NCBI RefSeq assembly: GCF_965638725.1
Contig: NC_134958.1
Location: 14,511,464 to 14,575,463 of the forward strand
From: Aptenodytes patagonicus
Taxonomy: Eukaryota; Chordata; Aves; Sphenisciformes; Spheniscidae
Reading direction: 5' to 3'
Length of the DNA stretch: 64,000 nt
Every line of letters starts with the position of its first letter. Positions within the stretch are counted from its first letter, which is position 1. Shown one piece after another: positions 10,151-21,960 of this stretch. Made by a program: the position numbers and the translations under genes. The notes under the pieces are model-generated. The model made no database searches, was not told where the DNA came from, and worked only from the letters and a program-made list of their open reading frames with translations.

Positions 10151-12189
10151 CCCAATGCCAAGTGATCTGTGAGAATCCACAATAGCCGGGTGGGTGAGTC
10201 AGGATGGGGACAAAGGGGATTGTTGTCCACCCTGCGTTGGGCAGACTGAATTCAGGTACCTTTGGCCGTGTGGCTTCACGATGCGGGGATTTAGGGTGGG
10301 GGATGCCCCACTGCTGGCAGTGCATTCGCTTTGGGTACCAGTCCCAAACCCCACTGCGGGGAAACCATCATACAAAGTCATGGCTTAAAGTACGAGACAG
10401 ACCCGCAGCAAAACCTTGAGCCGTGGGAGGCGTCGATGGCTCCGGCACCTCCGAGGCAGCAGCCGGCAGAGCCCCGATGGCAGAGCCCTGACGGCTGCCG
10501 CCAGCACCGACCAAAACGTGCTCGTTCATGCTGACTGCAGCAGTCTTTTCCCTGAAAAGCCTGAACGTACCCCAGAATCTCACTTTACATCATCAAACAG
10601 GTTTCCCTTCCACAGGAAAGGAAATGCTGGAGGCATTTCAAGCACACACCGAAACAGCAGTGATGAGCGAAAGCCACTGACATCCACCCCATGCCCCAGC
10701 CATGCTCCCACTGCTCTGGCCCCATCCCCTTCCTGGGCCTTGCTCCGTACAAGAAGATTCACCACCTCCACTGCCATCAGAAAGCTATTGGCCATCACGA
10801 GTTCATGGCCGAGTTACAGGAGTTGTCTCCAAAGCATCACCGCTGGGGGACTGGCTGTAGAGAAAAGCCAGATTTGAGATATATTTGGATTCAGGTGGTT
10901 TGGGGGAAGTACTTATGAACTATAAAACCCCCACATTTTGTTCCCCAAGCTGTATAAGCTGCACTGGGAAACCGTTATTGGGGCAAAACCAACCCGTCCT
11001 CCTCTCACTTGTGTTGTCCTGGTATGAATGTACGAGTGGGAGGAAAGTCAGCGCAGTCAGCTGAGCTACGGGAAACTCAGAGAGCGTGCGGAAATACATG
11101 CATTAAAAAAAAAAGGGGTAAATTCTGTGAAATGATATCAGCAATGTGAATTTTGCTCTTTTATTGCAACAGAATTACACAGCTCGCTTTTAGCCCGGAC
11201 GGTGTAACACTGGTCGGTGCAGCACAATGCAGAATGTGCCCTTTGGGGTGGCAAGTCACCAGCGCTGTGATTCACGCAGGTCTCACCCGGTCATGGTCCT
11301 GCCCGCAGCAATATGCGAGCAAAAGTGAAGCGTGGGGCGAGGGGAGGAGGCAGACAGCACTGTGACTTCCCTGGCTGCTTTCTCTCCAAGGCAGGGGAGG
11401 TTTCTGGGTTCCCACTCCCAGCTAACACAGGCAGCTCTGGCCCCAGCTGAGCCCCTGCGGGGCGGCGGCTGGGGTGCAGCTCTGGGGTGCCGTGGGCAGG
11501 AGGGTCCTGCCGTCCCCCCCACCGTGCCAGCTAGGGGCTGAGCAGCACCCTCCTAAATCTGGAAGGCAAGGACTCTGCGGTAGATTAAACATGCCATGAA
11601 GAATTGGCAAAGCAGCCTGTGCACTGGCGCCTTGCTTTGTCTCGGAGTAATTTAGCAGGCTTTAATGAGAATTCATTCACATTACATTGTGAATAGCTGC
11701 TTTTATGGGAGACAAGAGGTGATGAACTAGTCAGAGTGGAGACGACTGGCACAGATGCCACCATGCATCACCGCTCCCCACTCCCCACTCCCCCTCGTGC
11801 CAGGGCTGCCGCAGAAGCACCTAAGGAAGACTGGTGATGAGCAGAGATGGAGCAGAGGGGAGGGAAAGAGCAGGCTCAGCTTCTACAGGGACAAACCCAA
11901 TCTCTCAACCCCCTCAGGGTCAGAGGAAAGGTAACGGGGTTGTTGGGATGTATCTACAGGGCCAGTCATCCCACCGGTGACCCCAACACTGCCATGATGC
12001 TCTGGGGGCGCGGGGCTGGGCAGGCTCCCCACGGACCAGCCCCGGGACCCCCCGTTGCAGGAGTGTCCCCGCCGCAAGAAGGCTCAAAAGCATCGCTGCC
12101 GCCAGAGCCGTGGGGTCCCGGTGTGGGGGACGCCAGTGGCACCGTGCCCGCTGCTCTCTGCTGGGGGAGGACAGAGCCCCGGGACAGCT
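10151..12189. other. Mixed noncoding stretch
   Basis: No gene is seen. GC-rich sequence is interrupted by AT-richer blocks near 10920-11170 and 11575-11740. The latter contains an inverted repeat at 11675-11694 (ATTCACA, 6-nt spacer, TGTGAAT) and a TTTAATGAG core, and is the most enhancer-like part. The purine-rich 11330-11480 region and the 11990-12180 region give overlapping openings on both strands without recognisable products. Confidence 0.5.
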
Positions 12190-12310
12190 TTGCTTCAAGA
12201 GTGACTGAATTCATACAATTAGAGACTGATGTGAGGCGTCGGGATTCAAAACCCTAATTTGGCCTGATTAAAGCTTAATGATTCCAGCTTAATGATTAAA
12301 GAAATGCCCC
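12190..12310. promoter_or_regulatory. Candidate element with 12-bp direct repeat of a homeodomain/TALE-type motif
   Basis: AGCTTAATGATT occurs twice in register at 12272-12283 and 12286-12297 (period 14 bp), preceded by GCCTGATTAAAG near 12263-12274. The ATGATT/TGATTAA strings resemble PBX/HOX-type half sites. The block is AT-rich and flanked by GC-rich DNA. A repeated binding site is the simplest reading. Regulatory use is inferred. Confidence 0.35.
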
Positions 12311-12895
12311 AATTTCCTCCTTCTAAACAGCTCTTGCTGCCAAAACTCAGGTGGAGCTGACACGCATGGGGCTGCAGCTTGTGGAGACAACATGGAAAAA
12401 AATCAGGATTTCAATGGCTTGGGCACAGAGGGAAGGATTCATGCAAACAGATGAGCCGGTTAGCTAGCGAAAGGGAGAAATTAAAGTGTTTTAATGAGGA
12501 TTTCAGGATGAATAACAACCTGGCGGACTCTCAAGCAGAAGAGAATTGCTGTGTGAAATAATTTGAAGGGCTGCAGAGACCAAACTGGTGAGGGTGGGCT
12601 GCAGCCCCCCGCCCCGCAGCCCCCCGCCCTGCAGCCCCCGCTCTCCCCATCGCCTCCAGCCTCCAGCCAGGGTCGCCAGCTGAGCATCATGGGGCTCGGG
12701 GCAGATGTGTAAGGGGCCACACAACTCAGGGAAACGCTCCGGCTCTTTCCAGCAAGCACTTCAGCATCGCGGCGAGGCAGCCTCCCCGGAGAAGCACAGG
12801 CAGAAAATAAAACTACCCATCTGCGCTCGAGCTCTGGACCCCATTAAATCAGCGATCGGCGGGGGGAGAGGGGGCGGCCTCAATTCACACAAGGT
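12311..12895. other. GC-rich noncoding stretch with a short tandem repeat
   Basis: No gene is seen. It contains the 15-bp C-rich tandem repeat at 12601-12645 listed separately. Short openings overlap on both strands. Confidence 0.5.
12601..12645 (+). repeat. 15-bp tandem repeat, 3 units
   Basis: Three units beginning GCAGCCCCC and 15 bp long. The first two differ by one base and the third is partly diverged. C-rich minisatellite-like sequence. Confidence 0.7.
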
Positions 12896-13150
12896 GCTCT
12901 CTTCATGAAAGCATCTTTTGATTATGTTATTGCAGCTATCAAAATATTGCAGAGTTCAGAGCATTCCTCAGGGATCCCCAAGCTCTTCAAAGACCAGAGG
13001 ACCACGGCTGGGGAAAAAGAAACCTTTAATTATGTCAGCTTCCATGCTTGTTTCTGCGGTGGATTTCCTTAAAAAAAATTGGTTTTAATGAGAAGAAACA
13101 CATATGGCTTCATTGTTCAAACACGGAAAAATAAAGCCTTTTCTTTTTTC
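12896..13150. promoter_or_regulatory. Candidate conserved noncoding element
   Basis: AT-rich block with TTGATTATGTTATTGC, TATCAAAATATTGC, CTTTAATTATGTCAG and GGTTTTAATGAG strings, ending in a T-rich run near 13145-13160. No repetitive element or open frame is recognisable. Candidate enhancer from composition only. Confidence 0.3.
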
Positions 13151-13394
13151 TTTTTTTTTAATAGACGTGCAAGTTTCTTTTAGGCCCTACGGTATCATCC
13201 AGGACTGCATACCGAGGGGCTCTGGAGCACAGAAACTGCGCGCTGTGTAAATCAAAGCCCGGCTGCAGAGCTGCCCTCCCATCTCCAATCTGGGCAGAAG
13301 CTTTTCCTCTAAATCCCAGCCCAGCCCCAGCTGACACTCTCGCCATGCCCCATCGCTTTCACATACTTCAGCAGTGTTTTCCTTCTTCCCAGCT
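13151..13394. other. Short GC-richer spacer
   Basis: No gene or repeat is recognised. The best opening (13158-13346, - strand, 62 codons) has no domain. Confidence 0.5.
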
Positions 13395-13860
13395 ACTTCA
13401 AACTATGCAAAACCCCACGGCAGGATGATAAGATTTCAGTGGGGTAATCTGCCACAAACCCAGTCATTTTGTTCAGATGTTCATTTGAATTTAAATGTAA
13501 AGGCTCGTTTTTATCCCCAAACGTAAATAGCAAATAACAGAGCCATGCATTACACAACAGAAAGCATGGGACAACCCTACATTTTAAAGAACATATAGAG
13601 TATATTCTTCTAATAAATTATCCTATCTAGCAAATTTATTTACTGGGCTACCATGTGGTGCAGCCTGCTGAATAAAGTATCTCTTATCAGATCTGCAATG
13701 CTTCTGGAAGCTTTGAGTACTAATAAAGAGTGTTTTGTTCAAGAACTCACGGGGAACAATTACAAATAATTGCCAAGAAGGGTGTGTGCCTCCTTTAAGT
13801 GACTACGTATTAAAAAAGATGAAGCAGAGTTAAAAAAAAATATCATAATTATTAACCACA
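13395..13860. promoter_or_regulatory. Candidate conserved noncoding element (strong AT-rich island)
   Basis: About 465 bp of AT-rich, non-repetitive sequence with no open frame reaching 60 codons on either strand inside it. It includes TTTGAATTTAAATG near 13485-13498, a GATA-type CTTATCAGATC near 13683, and an inverted homeodomain pair at 13757-13772 (CAATTA, 4-nt spacer, TAATTG). The combination of motif density and lack of coding signal makes this one of the better candidates. Conservation is untested. Confidence 0.4.
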
Positions 13861-15644
13861 GTAAGACTGACTAGCTTCGACACAGTGATTTCTGCCCTTC
13901 CCCACCTCCCTCCCTGCTCCCAGTGTTTTGCAGGATGAGCAGGCTGGATTCTCGTGGGGCTGCTGAGGAGCAAGGAAGTTTCTGTTACTGCCCAAGGCTG
14001 AGGGATAAACCACAGCCAGAGCCTGGGATATAAATTTGGACATCCCGATGTATGTCCTGATGTCCATCCCAACGTCCATCCCGTACCCAGCCCCCAGCCC
14101 ACGCACCTGCATTTGTTTGCTGTGAAACAGCAAATCCGTGAAGCCCCGATGCTGCTCTGCGAAAGGCAGGAGCAGGCGACACAAGCCCTCGCTGCAATCG
14201 CACTAACGAGAGAGTCTGCTCGTTAATGCACCAGCCTTAATGTTATGTTTCAAATCCACGCCTTAAATGAAGAGCAGTGCCGCAGGGGAAGAGGAGCAGG
14301 TTGTTCCCGTTGTTTTCTAGCCCAGTATTTTTAAACCCGATGACTGGCTGCTTGGATGGGCATCCTGGAGCAAGGGCTGCTCAGCACCTCCCAGGAGGGC
14401 GCAGCGGCGTTTGGGGCTGTGCAGCCCCAGAGCAGAAGCAACTGTTGCTGTGGGGTAATGAGCACTGGGAGCAGCCGGAGGCATGTGGCATAAGGAAAAG
14501 TAGCTGCAGAGTTATATACACCACATCTGACCATCTTAAACCTTTGCCTAGTGTTTAATGCAAATAAGAGCAGCAGTCTGTGCATTAGAGTAACTTCGAT
14601 TTAAGGTGCGTCCTTCCAGCTCATGCCATGCGCCATCTCGAGTGTTAATCAATCACACTGGAGAGGCTGGAGTTGCAGGAGATGCACCCCATTACCTCTC
14701 TGTGTGGGGTGGGAGAGCTGAGCCTCCCCATGCTGGCAGCACAGCCACAGAAGCTGCATCCTGATCCTCAACCCCCTCCACGACACTTTGCCTGCGAGAT
14801 CCTTCATGGATCCCGCTGGGATCTACTTTTCCAACACATAAGACAGCAACAGGCAGAAAATTTATTCATGATGGAAAAAACAAAACCACAAACCAAAACA
14901 AACCAAGAAAACTCCAAGAAAAGTCACTCACTGTAAATAAAATATTTTCTGGGAATGTTTCCCCATCCTTCCTCCCTTGAAGCTACGAAGTAGAGTGGGA
15001 TTTTTTTCACCCTTTTCCTGAGAATCAGGATCTCCAGGCAGAGTTTGAGCTTCACAGGGCATCATGTTCGCTACCAAAATATTTCACCCGTGCAAACATT
15101 TACACTTTAAAAAAAAATTTGCTTCCCAGAAAGCATTAAAATCTACCTGAACCCTCTGAGTTTTAGACTTTCCCTATTCCACATCATCAAAAAAAACCCA
15201 AAACCCTAATGCTTTCCAGGCTAAATGCGATCGTGCAGTTTTTCAGCTGGAGCTGTGAACAGAGCAAAAATAGGCAGCGGTTTATGTGTTTCTTTTGCAG
15301 CACTCAATATTCATATATACCCTGTGGTAACCTGGCAGTGCCTGTCTTGGTCCTTTCAAACAGTAAGTATGATATCAAGTCAAGTAAAAGAAAATCCTTC
15401 TTTAAAATGACTTCTCATGGTAGAAGGACTTACAAAGAGCAACTTTTTGAAAGGTTATAGCTGCAGCACTGACATTTTAGCTGCCAATTTCTTTACACTC
15501 CTTGCTTTACATGACAATAGGGAAAAAAATCTTAAACGTACAGCAGTTCCCTTCCCCAGTCAGCAGGACACTGGCGCTATGATGCACAAATTAAAGCTTT
15601 GGCAATAACGAGCAGCAGAGATCGGAGACGTGGCCACTGATGCC

Positions 15645-15663
15645 AAAAAAAAAAAAAAAAAAA
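15645..15663 (+). repeat. A19 homopolymer
   Basis: Nineteen consecutive A. There is no polyadenylation signal upstream and no flanking target duplication that I can see, so it is treated as simple sequence rather than a retrocopy tail. Confidence 0.85.
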
Positions 15664-16150
15664 GGCACATTTAAAACCACCATAAAGACATAATTTTGCT
15701 GTGTTTTCACATGCAAATAATAAGCCAGGAGAGCAGCATCTCTGGCACAGAGAGCAAAGCAGGGTTCAAAATGGGCAGAGCCAAGTGCATGGTTGATAAA
15801 GTTTAGTTAGAGAAGAGCTCAGACTTAGCGCATAGGCCATCATGCTCCGGGTCTGGAGCCGAGCCCTCGCTGCCCAGGGCTGACACCTCCCGGCCAGAGA
15901 GCACCTCCCTGCGTGCTTTCCCCAGGAGCAGGCCAGAGCCAACACGTGCAATGATTCAGGGGCTGGTGAATCCAAAATAAAAGGCCAGTTATAAATCCAG
16001 GTCACCTACCAGCCAAGGCCAGGGCAGACCATGGGTCGCAGAGAGATTTAATGCCAAGAGTGTTGCTGCGGCCCCGATGCCTGGTGAAGGCAGCACCGAG
16101 CTCACAGCCCGTGCACGCTCCCCAGCTGGGGCCGAAGATGCACTTCCATG

Positions 16151-16213
16151 GCAGCCTGCACCGACACGGGAGCAGCCCGCACGGATACGGGAGCAGCCTG
16201 CACAGATGCAGGA
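16151..16213 (+). repeat. 21-bp tandem repeat, 3 units plus partial
   Basis: Three units starting at 16151, 16172 and 16193, each GCAG(C)CYGCAC... ending in GGGA or AGGA, with a partial fourth from 16214. Units differ at a few positions. The period is a multiple of three, so all frames translate to short repeats, but no wider coding evidence exists. Confidence 0.8.
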
Positions 16214-16589
16214 GCAGCACACACATGCTCGCCACAGGGCCCTTTCTTTTTAGGAAAGAGCCACTTCAAACATGCCAGAGCTTTGGGTTATGTACTGCAA
16301 AATGCTTAACAACTCCTGTACAAGAAAAAAAGCCCAAATTAATGTTGTGGCAAGAGCCAACGTGGCATTGGGGCCCCCACTCTCCGCGTGCCCAGGAGAT
16401 GCTCCTGGCAGGCACGCAGAGCCGAGCAGGGATGCAGCAGTGGGTCCTGCACGGCCAGGAGGAGGATTTACACGAGTGTGCTGTAGTACCCTGGGACCAA
16501 AAACAAACTCCAGCAAGAGGCATGCAGTGCCATGTCCTGTTACTGCCTCTGCAATACGCACACAGTGTTTCGGCTACAAGCATCCCATT

Positions 16590-17120
16590 TTGATTTCATC
16601 GGGCAGGAATGTTGTGAACTTCGGTTTAAAGAACAATTTATTTCTTGCAATTTCTTCTCCTGGTAGAAGCAGCTCAGTTTTCCAAGACTTGATTTTTTCC
16701 AACATGAAATAAGAAGTTAACCATTGAAATGAAGTAACTCGCTGCTGCATTTGTTTCCCTATTGCGGCATTTCAGAACTTAGATTAAAAATGGAAAGGGG
16801 CACCTTTAAAACTTTAATACCATTTAAATGTTCCAGTCTCACTACTGCACCAGATCGTTCAGTAAAGTAGCTAATTAAAAAATGGCTGCTGTGATGACAG
16901 ACTAGATTAATAGTTTTTGAAGAGCAGCCAGTGCACCAACTGCTCCTGTAGCCATGATGAAAGCTAATAATGTAGAAAATTCTGCCAATTCTTTTAATTC
17001 ATGAATATTTAAGCCTGTGAAAAATCTGTCAGATCATAGCACTTTTCTGGTGATTTTCTGCTTAAGTACATTTATGGGCAAATGCCAGTTGCTGAAGAAA
17101 CTTCAGTGGAATGTGAAGAC
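16590..17120. promoter_or_regulatory. Candidate conserved noncoding element (best of the left half)
   Basis: About 530 bp of AT-rich, non-repetitive sequence. It contains TAATTAA at 16872-16878, a TALE-type TGACAG at 16895-16900, GATTAATAG from 16905, TTTAATTCATGAATATTTAAG near 16995-17012 and TGACAG-like TGTCAG near 17027. No opening of 60 codons lies wholly inside it. Clustered homeodomain and MEIS/PREP-type motifs are typical of developmental enhancers. The assignment is inference and needs alignment. Confidence 0.45.
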
Positions 17121-18984
17121 TTTTTATTGTTTGCATTACCAGAGCCCTTTTCTCTCTCCTTTGGCCGTTTAACCCCTGCCAAGGCTGCAGGAGCCAGGGG
17201 AGCCGGCTGCTCCAGATAGAGGGACATCCAGCCGGAGCACGGCCCCAGCTGCCCCCCTCGCCCCCAGTCTCCGTGGGAGATGCACCATCCCAGGAGCAAG
17301 GGAATGGGATGAAGTTTTGGGGTTATGCACCAGGATGGGAAGAAACCCACAGATGATTCTCGGTGAGGGGTGTCTTTGCTGCAAGAAGAAAAAAAAATAT
17401 ATTTCTTTTTATAGGACCACAAGTTCCCTGGTGTCTCCTGGCCGGGCTCTCCCTGAAGAGTGGGGGCCAAGGGAGCCACGGGCTTTTGTGCTTTCCCCAT
17501 TAGCCCCATGTAATTAGACAAAACAGGGGCTGGCAGCGGGAGCAGCGAGCGTGGCCGCGGCGGGTCCCAGAGAAGGGGTCAGTGCTGGCACCGGCCGCGG
17601 GCTCGCCTCCCAGCTGGCTCCAGCAAGCCCCAAAACAAGAGACTGTCTGAAGCCACGAGTGGTTTATTGGCAGCAGATTCCCTGGCAGTTCCTCAGCGCT
17701 CTCCTTGCTGGTGGGCTGCATTCTGCTGCGGTGCCAGGTGACTCATTTTACAGCTATTTAAAAAATAAAAATAAATACGCCTAGTGGAAACGTAACCAGC
17801 TTCTTTGCTCCTTGAAGCGCTGGAGGCTGGCGCTTCCCCCGAGCACGTGGCGCGGCGAGCATGGGGTTACCCTCAAGACCGCCTCAGAAGGGATGCTCTT
17901 TTCCATCAAACTTCAAGCATTTTTCCCTCAAAACCTGCCCGGTTCTCGGTGCCGAACCACAGCCCTCGTTCTGCCAGCTGAAACTGGAGCAGAATAAAGT
18001 AAAGCAGCCAGCAACAGCAATGGGCCCTTCTCTTCTCCTTTCCCATCAGGAAGGTTCACCTGGGACGTGATGGGACATGAACAGAGCCATGAGCATCGCA
18101 GCACGCCGGCGGGATGCAGCCACAGTTTGGTCCTTCGCTCTCCAGCCTGGATGCTCCCATGGGAGGGGTGGGTGGGTGGCAGGGCACGGGCAGCTCTCCC
18201 TGCCCACAGGCAGCATGAAGGAGGGCAAGGTGGGGAGGGGGGCAGCAATAAGGGGTGGAAAAAAAAAAAAAGAGATGCTCAGCTGTACTTATGCACTGGA
18301 TGACTTCGTTTCAGAATATTTTAGAATGTGAAACACAGAGCGACTTTGAAACAAAAATGAGGAAACTCCACCAAAATTCTGAATATGTTACCTAAAGCTG
18401 AAAATACAGTTTATCATCCCATCCTGGCTGGCGAAAGGAAAGCCCACCATGGTGCAGCACGCCGGGAAGGCTTATGCTTCCAAACCTCTACTCGGCATCT
18501 CCTCTGTGCTGCCAGATTACACAAGCCCTTTTAAAACATTCCATAAACATCACTGTGTAATTAAGTGCTTACAGGATTTGCAGGCTCTTTGTTTCACGGT
18601 GGGGAATGGCTCCTTTAAAGCTCTCAGAGTTTAGCCGGTCAGCCTAGCCCAAAGGTGCTCACCTCCAGGAATAAACGGCCAACCCGGGCTGTGTGAGTCT
18701 GCCGGTGCTCAGGCACCTCTCGCCCCAGGAGGCAAAGCTGCCCCCAGCTCCCTGTCCTGCAGCAGCCGATAACGCTGCACTTGCCGCAGCACTCACGGGG
18801 TGCTCTGTCCAGGTGCCACGCTGAAAATGAGCTTTATGGGCTCAGGGGGGACTTTCAACCTTGACCAAGGGCCGGGGTTTCTGCTCGGCTGCCACAGGGA
18901 CGTACACATCTGCAGTGGGATGGAGGCGAACCTGGAGCACGGCAGAAAAGCCAAGACCCCCCTTCTTCTCCTCGTCACAAACCT
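17121..18984. other. Mixed noncoding stretch
   Basis: No gene is seen. GC-rich segments at 17150-17330, 17530-17640 and 18640-18980 are separated by AT-richer blocks at 17740-17800, 18290-18420 and 18520-18620. A CpG-rich patch at 17540-17610 is too short for a CpG island. A13 at 18259-18271 follows a G-rich tract (18195-18245). Openings are short and overlapping. Confidence 0.5.
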
Positions 18985-21239
18985 TCAGCCACTTACAATG
19001 TCACTTCAGCTGAGTAATAAGCAATTATGATTTAATTACTCCAATGCTCTTCAGCAGAATTTTCTGAATAATAATAGTCACTTTTATGGCACCTCATTTA
19101 TCCTTCCTCCTCTTCATCTGGATTTATCCTGCACCGCCACGAGTCTCAGCACCACCAGACCCGCCTGAGCCGGTCACCTTGCCTCCCGCTCCCACCACTC
19201 CTCCACGCCTTTGCTCTTCCCACCACAACACTATTTGCCGCGGCACAGCAGCGGCAGCGACGGCGGGTTTGCAGCCACACGCGCGCCCGTCCCGGAAACT
19301 CGCAGCTCAGAGAGAACGCGACAAGTGCTGCTAATTCATAAATATTTAACACCCAAATCTGCTGCCTCCTGATAGCTTTTTCCAGAGTTTCTATTCTAAT
19401 ACATATTCCACCTCCTTCCCCTCCCCACCGGCCCTCCTCGGTTTTTTTTCCCTTCCTCTTTGCCGGGCACTAATCCAAGTGCTGAGATGACTGTTTCACT
19501 TCCCTGCTGTCATCAGTTGTTTTTATCTTATCTGGACCGTGGATGCCAGTCAGCAACCCGCTGCGGTCTTTCCAGTTGAGTCCTGACCTCCGCAATCAGC
19601 CTCAAGATGTCCTGTAACAAGCAGATACGGTTACTCAACTTGTCCATCAGCACTTCTGGAGGGGGGAAAAAAAAAATAGAAAAAAAGAGAAAATCCCTGC
19701 AGAAGACAGAGCTGACAGCTCAGGGTGGGGAGCTGCCGGGAGCACGGCAGCTCAGCGCCAGGCAGGCTGCTCAGGGAGCCTGGGCTGGGAATTTCATGCT
19801 GAATGGGGCTAGTGGTGGTGCTGGCGCTGCACAAGCCCGGAGGCATGCAGGGGTTCCCACGGGTGGGGATTCTGGCTCTGCTCTGGGGCCCCTTGTCAGC
19901 AGGGCACGGCACAGCACAACAAGGCCTCCAAACCGGGGCGAGGGGCACTGCAAGGCAAACTTCAGAGTCTCAGGGGACTGGGAGCAGCAGGAGGATGCTC
20001 TGCCGGGGCTGCAGGCTGGCTGGGGTTCCCTGCCGCTCCCCACCCTGCTCAGGCTGCCTCTGGCATGTCTTCTCTGTGGTGGTCATGCTTGCCCAGATCA
20101 CCCTGGCCAGACCTCAGCCTGCTGCCCCCAGCCTGCCTGGGCCTGGGGGTTATCTCCACCATGGCCCACTGTCAATCAGATCCCCCTTTTTCCTCCCAAA
20201 CTGCTGCTTCATCCCTCCTTTGCTGTGCTTTGCATGCAGGGGCACCCACGTACTGCTCTGGCTGCCAGGGGAGGGGAGGAAAATTCATTTAGGAGAACAT
20301 AAGGACACGGCTGTTTCCCAACCTGCAAGATTCCAGTACCACCTGGATCAAGGGGGCCGGGACTGGCAGACCCCAGTGAGCACAGCAGGCAGCACGGGGT
20401 GTTCAGCCTGAACTCCGGCCAGGTGCTCGGGAGGAATTGGAGAGCATCTCATGCTCTGCTGCTCTCAACCAGCAAAGGAGCAACGTGCAAAGAGCCACAT
20501 ACAGCAACAAGCACCACCACCAGTACACCTCCCTGCTCTCGAACGCCCTTCCTTCTCACCACACTAGGAATGTGCATTTTGTACATCGTTTGTTGGACAT
20601 TTCACACACTCAAGGAAAGGGTTGGGGTTTTGTCCTCCAGAGTGGGAACATAGATCTGGGGACTGAAAGATTTGTTTTCTGGAGATATCCCACCTGGACT
20701 CTTGGGCAAATTCAATGCCTGTCCTTCTCCCTCACCCAGACCTCAGGGACCGAGGCCGCTTTTCGCAAGACAAGCCCCTTGGAGCGAGCCAACCCTTTCC
20801 CCGTACCTCACCGGCACTCAGGAGAGCAGCAGCAATGAGCTCATCACTCTGACCTAGAAAAGAGTTCCTGCAGGCAGCACATCTCCAACTATTTGGGACA
20901 TGCTCTCCTTCGGGTCGGACCGCTGTAAGTTGGGTGCCTTGCGGGGCCAGCCCTGAACCTGGCATTGCAGGTGTGCCAAAGGGACACACACAGCACCACA
21001 GAACGGGGACACTTGCTGGTCATAGGCTGAAAACAGCAGCGGTGATTTAGAGCGGGGGTTCATTTCTCCCATCTCCCACAGCAGCCAGCAGCAGAGCGAG
21101 CACAAGAAGCGGGGGGAGCGCTGGACGATGCTCCCTTGCTCCTTGCCCAGCCTCAGCTGCCCCGGAGCCAGCGGCTGCATCCAGACCATTGTCCTTCACA
21201 ACAGCCTCGTCCCCTTCCCGACTCTGGCCTCCAGCATCT
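18985..21239. other. AT-rich block, CpG-rich patch and GC-rich stretch
   Basis: No gene is seen. 18985-19095 is AT-rich with GAGTAATAAGCAATTATG and TTTAATTACTCC strings and could be a small element. 19231-19323 has 14 CpG in about 93 bp, dense but short. 19440-19560 has ATCAGTTGTTTTTATCTTATC. 19680-21230 is GC-rich with a 231-codon opening (19607-20302, +) and overlapping openings in other frames, none with a recognisable domain. Confidence 0.5.
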
Positions 21240-21960
21240 TGTAGCACCGATTTCCACAGTTAATTTATCAGTTTAATAACAGCATCATCAAGAAGGGCGA
21301 AGCAAGGCTAGCACTGAGCCAGCTCAACTTTATATACATATCACCCAGAGTAAAAATGTCATGTAAGATTTACTCAACATGCGTTTTATCAAAGTGCTCA
21401 AGCGCTGAAGTAAAAGGGCTTTTAGTTACAGCAGATTGAAGGGGGTGGCATGTGGGGAAGGAGGAGAGAACGGATGGATTTTAGCTCTGCCAGAAGCTCT
21501 TGTTGCTTTTGCATCAACATCTTTATTTTCTAAGAGAGGATTTAAGACCTTGTTGTGTATAAACAACCGAGACTAGAGTAACTTGAACGGTGAGGAAATG
21601 TAAAGGTTATACTGAAAAATGCTATTAGTCTGCATGAAATAAGCTTCTTCCTGGAAACATGACACTGAACATTTAAGGGAGGGGGAGGAATAGCTGTAAA
21701 TGGCTACAGAAAAGGGGTTACAAATTAAATATAATAAAAAGAATCTTTTTGAATGAGATCTTAATTTAACCTCAACATCATGACCATATATTTCAGGAAA
21801 TTAATCCCTCGGCCTCCAATAAATCCAAAGTATAACACAACCACTTATGGTTCAGCAATGAGCCATTAGTATGGGCTACCAATCCCGCAAAACCACCAGA
21901 CCCGTTATTTAAGAATGTGCTGAATTACCCGGGTCTAACGCAGCTCATCAGCGATCAGGG
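21240..21960. promoter_or_regulatory. Candidate conserved noncoding element, longest AT-rich island
   Basis: About 720 bp of continuous AT-rich, non-repetitive sequence without any opening of 60 codons on either strand inside it. That is unusual for this window and shows stops in all frames. Motifs include GTTTAATAACAG near 21273, ATCAAAG (TCF/LEF type) at 21388-21394, TCTTAATTTAACC near 21758 and GAAATTAATCCC near 21798. It is the strongest island by length. Whether it is one element or several needs alignment. Confidence 0.45.

Larger units (their letters stand above)
13861..16589. other. Mixed noncoding stretch
   Basis: No gene is seen. An A-rich patch at 14870-14925 (CAAA-type strings) and AT-rich blocks near 14480-14660 and 15060-15620 may hold weak candidate elements. 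A 19-nt A run lies at 15645-15663. The 15830-16550 segment is GC-rich and contains the 21-bp tandem repeat at 16151-16213, whose three-base-multiple period produces repetitive openings on both strands that I do not regard as coding. Confidence 0.5.

Noticed and set aside
15645..15663. A19 run as the tail of a processed retrocopy
   Set aside because: No polyadenylation signal upstream, no coding remnant, no target duplication.
19607..20302. 231-codon open frame, + strand
   Set aside because: Starts in a Lys/Glu-rich run from A-rich simple sequence and continues into GC-rich biased text. No domain.
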